Shown piece after piece: positions 6,601 to 7,144 of a DNA stretch of 7,144 nucleotides; the stretch's first letter is position 1; every line of letters starts with the position of its first letter. Origin of the DNA: Planctomicrobium sp. (GTDB taxonomy: Bacteria > Planctomycetota > Planctomycetia > Planctomycetales > Planctomycetaceae); NCBI GenBank assembly GCA_029259835.1, contig JAJDEL010000437.1, forward strand, positions 1-7,144, in the 5' to 3' direction. The position numbers were made by a program, and so were the translations under genes. Under the pieces are notes generated by a model. It did not search any database, was not told where the DNA came from, and was given only the letters and a program-made list of their open reading frames with translations.

Positions 6601-6930
6601 GCAAAATTGCAAGAGGCGCTCGTCCGCATCGATCAAGGAAACCTGGAGGCGGCCAAAAACGCCCTGTCTGCAATTCTCGATGGTCACCCGGAGTTTTCAA
6701 TGCGAAGTCTTGTTGTCTTCTATCTGACTCTCATCACTGGAGAAAAGTACGAAATGGAGCCGCCGAGTTCGTGGATTCCAATTTGGGGAGATATGTTCGC
6801 TCCCGATGAGGAGGAAGAATCACAGAGCACCGAGCCAGCACCTCCGATCAAGACTCCAGCGAACACGAAAACTTCTCCAGGACAACCTCCATCCCCATCA
6901 CTCCCCGAGCGACCGAAGAGTGATCAGTAA
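3673..6930 (+). CDS. Large membrane protein: acidic N-terminal tail, GT-C-like multi-spanning domain and C-terminal TPR-like helical domain
   Basis: The GTG start gives 1085 aa. Residues 1-83 form a disordered tail with 25 acidic and only 2 basic (K/R) residues. About ten or eleven membrane segments follow between residues 84 and 445, clear ones being 84-102, 156-178, 186-205, 209-225, 253-269, 276-292, 336-357, 365-390 and 426-445. The first extracytoplasmic loop has KTGQEI--NGFLPPRTDSFS---EGHSWVNLHWLAD (111-146). A later segment reads GDRVFN---DQGDMLIWLGKKPYLDSRNGL (477-506). Both resemble bacterial membrane proteins related to GT-C glycosyltransferases (typically G--I---G--P--D-FS---G--W---EWL, then V-N----GGYLIW----VF-DSR). 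GT-C enzymes transfer sugars from lipid-phosphate donors at the outer face of the inner membrane. Residues about 610-1025 are almost wholly helical with TPR-like pairs (e.g. 856-885, NPALQLRYANLLLGNGRTED; 973-1005), suggesting a protein-binding solenoid, probably periplasmic. Residues 1041-1085 are Pro-rich. Glycosyl transfer is inferred, not shown. It lies 259 bases after the adaptor gene, with stem-loops between. Confidence 0.75.
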   Translation: MVEEPESLPPSSESNGGANNADESSPIDADKDTAATGLEPAETSAEVGVSHENPASSIDDEELPDWEELTPELFEDECIRGDFMLRWAAILLALLLGWTYLTESQILVQIKTGQEIASNGFLPPRTDSFSVAAEGHSWVNLHWLADLTIGLVEGIGGFTALSILTALKLGVSFWFLSHIGYKKVSTWWASICAVIAIVAIFPAVQPGEMSVTILGFSVLMFLLFRWREKPESTSYWELPVLFFIWSNCDPRAWTGLLFFLVFFITDLVMKSATKRQLTIGVSALAAGLFLHPWPLQPAFGFQETLANASQAQLEGLSGTLFSRYAYGMMAQEFWESPDIFAIAAGAMLALSFMALFLNANRFDWSLTTGWIAMNGLTFYFGELIPYAAIVNCVVATLQGQDWYRNRFEMSYSIDWFPVFIARAGRAVTVLSFFLVAYAAINGFLMGPQSRRIGMGLDPRLQNSLTSIEEDLLDGIYGDRVFNVRADQGDMLIWLGKKPYLDSRNGLFVNAQTDFTKKHLAIRSSIFSTGQPEPGQETDTEVVSWEEEFEKDEMQSLILRLWGDTPAYRPFLMLIGSRVWSLSSFGAAGAVFSRGDLNDPDLSRHIEEHNSTRFYEQAFKLNEKNTVSESIQNWPRSVSNYDQWLVQELKVTPNTIQLARHYDELAKRLQNNLAIEQGIALGVLSMRSAREGLIENPNDPDAYRILTDAQALLDQSERVFMQANGGDYTLQLRTQQMLCQAFHTARASGNAPEDLKRLFVILLGQQNLDTAGFIADQYFEITGKPITQEEGDDEATSEKANEVLDQISELVTQIEKEVATAREKSSSLPQLVGIAMNGRCQKMALSLLEEDKTVLAKNPALQLRYANLLLGNGRTEDAWQQLEGMQTTVDQIGTQNPVFLSQWRNSTAIANLMANDLSRAANLWAEDAEAQNKQNVRALLVQPPMSSAPIPTMDIWSAITLRTHANALVNFPERWATAKLQEALVRIDQGNLEAAKNALSAILDGHPEFSMRSLVVFYLTLITGEKYEMEPPSSWIPIWGDMFAPDEEEESQSTEPAPPIKTPANTKTSPGQPPSPSLPERPKSDQ

Positions 6931-7005
6931 TTTTTGACCCACCAATTCGATAGACCACGCGATACAAAATGAATTTTCTCGAACGGTTGCTGAACACTCA
7001 CTCAG

Positions 7006-7010
7006 AAGGA
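7006..7010 (+). promoter_or_regulatory. Shine-Dalgarno of the L7/L12-like gene
   Basis: AAGGA lies seven bases before the ATG at 7018 and sets that start over the out-of-frame ATG at 6969. The 87-base gap after the preceding stop holds a TTGACC at 6934-6939 but no well-spaced -10, so co-transcription with the large membrane protein gene is possible. Confidence 0.5.
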
Positions 7011-7017
7011 TTTCCGG

Positions 7018-7144
7018 ATGTCCACTCTCAATGATGCTCAGCGACAAGAAATTCTTGATGCCATCAAATCCGGTCGAAAGTTTGAAGCGATCAAGTTGTA
7101 CCGCGAACATACTAGTTTGGGCTTGAAGGAAGCGAAGGAGTTCA
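7018..7144 (+). CDS. Stand-alone protein with a ribosomal protein L7/L12 C-terminal-like domain, 5' fragment
   Basis: Forty-two codons are visible before the window ends. After MSTLNDAQRQEILDAIKSG the sequence reads RKFEAIKLYREHTSLGLKEA and then KEF. This matches the signature of the bL12 C-terminal domain, K--(A/V)IK--RE-TGLGLKEAK-(F/A)V, the helix-turn-helix face that in the ribosome contacts translation GTPases. True bL12 has an N-terminal dimerisation domain and an Ala-rich hinge of roughly 70 residues before this motif. Here the motif starts near residue 20, so this is not the ribosomal stalk protein itself but one of the small proteins that carry only this fold. Their role is not established. 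The SLG in place of the usual GLG (residue 35) is a small departure. The remainder of the protein, including any further domain, lies outside the window. Confidence 0.75.
   Translation, partial: MSTLNDAQRQEILDAIKSGRKFEAIKLYREHTSLGLKEAKEF

Noticed and set aside
6934..6970. Possible promoter (TTGACC) before the L7/L12-like gene
   Set aside because: No -10-like hexamer lies within 15-19 bases of it; the nearest AT-rich candidates are more than 20 bases away.
6969..7034. 21-codon open frame overlapping the start of the L7/L12-like gene, considered as a leader peptide
   Set aside because: No ribosome-binding site precedes it and the peptide has no run of codons typical of attenuators.

Overview
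The window carries five protein-coding genes (two cut by the window edges) and looks like chromosomal DNA of a Planctomycetota bacterium, probably of the Planctomycetaceae kind. That assignment is inference. It rests on moderate GC content, large secreted or membrane proteins of hypothetical type, a TlpA-like protein whose Cys pair is lost, a stand-alone L7/L12 C-terminal-like protein and uneven use of Shine-Dalgarno sites. No mobile element, CRISPR array, tRNA or rRNA was seen.

Layout. (1) Positions 1-185 (+) hold the last 60 codons of mazG, a nucleoside triphosphate pyrophosphohydrolase. (2) Converging on it is a 104-aa exported protein of unknown function (201-515, -). (3) Upstream of that, on the same strand, lies a 439-aa secreted protein (710-2029, -). 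It has an unrecognised N-terminal domain and a C-terminal thioredoxin/TlpA-like domain whose catalytic cysteines are replaced. (4) A 262-base divergent intergenic region follows. It holds a good sigma70-type promoter facing right (2228-2255), preceded by a perfect 15-bp dyad (2212-2226) that could be an operator. (5) This promoter serves an RND-type periplasmic adaptor (membrane fusion) protein (2292-3413, +). (6) A 259-base gap with two stem-loops separates it from a 1085-aa protein (3673-6930, +): an acidic cytoplasmic tail, a multi-spanning GT-C-like membrane domain and a long helical TPR-like domain. (7) A small protein with a ribosomal L7/L12 C-terminal-like domain begins at 7018 and runs off the end.

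How they may work together. Three of the five products are predicted to act in or beyond the inner membrane: the adaptor, the GT-C/TPR protein and the inactive thioredoxin-like protein. The 104-aa protein is also exported. A shared envelope or glycan-related role is possible, but the adaptor has no pump or outer-membrane channel beside it and the sequence shows no strong operon coupling. The best leads are the redox-dead thioredoxin domain, the GT-C-like protein lacking the usual first-loop Asp/His pattern, and the dyad next to the adaptor promoter. I did not find a clear, complete new system.
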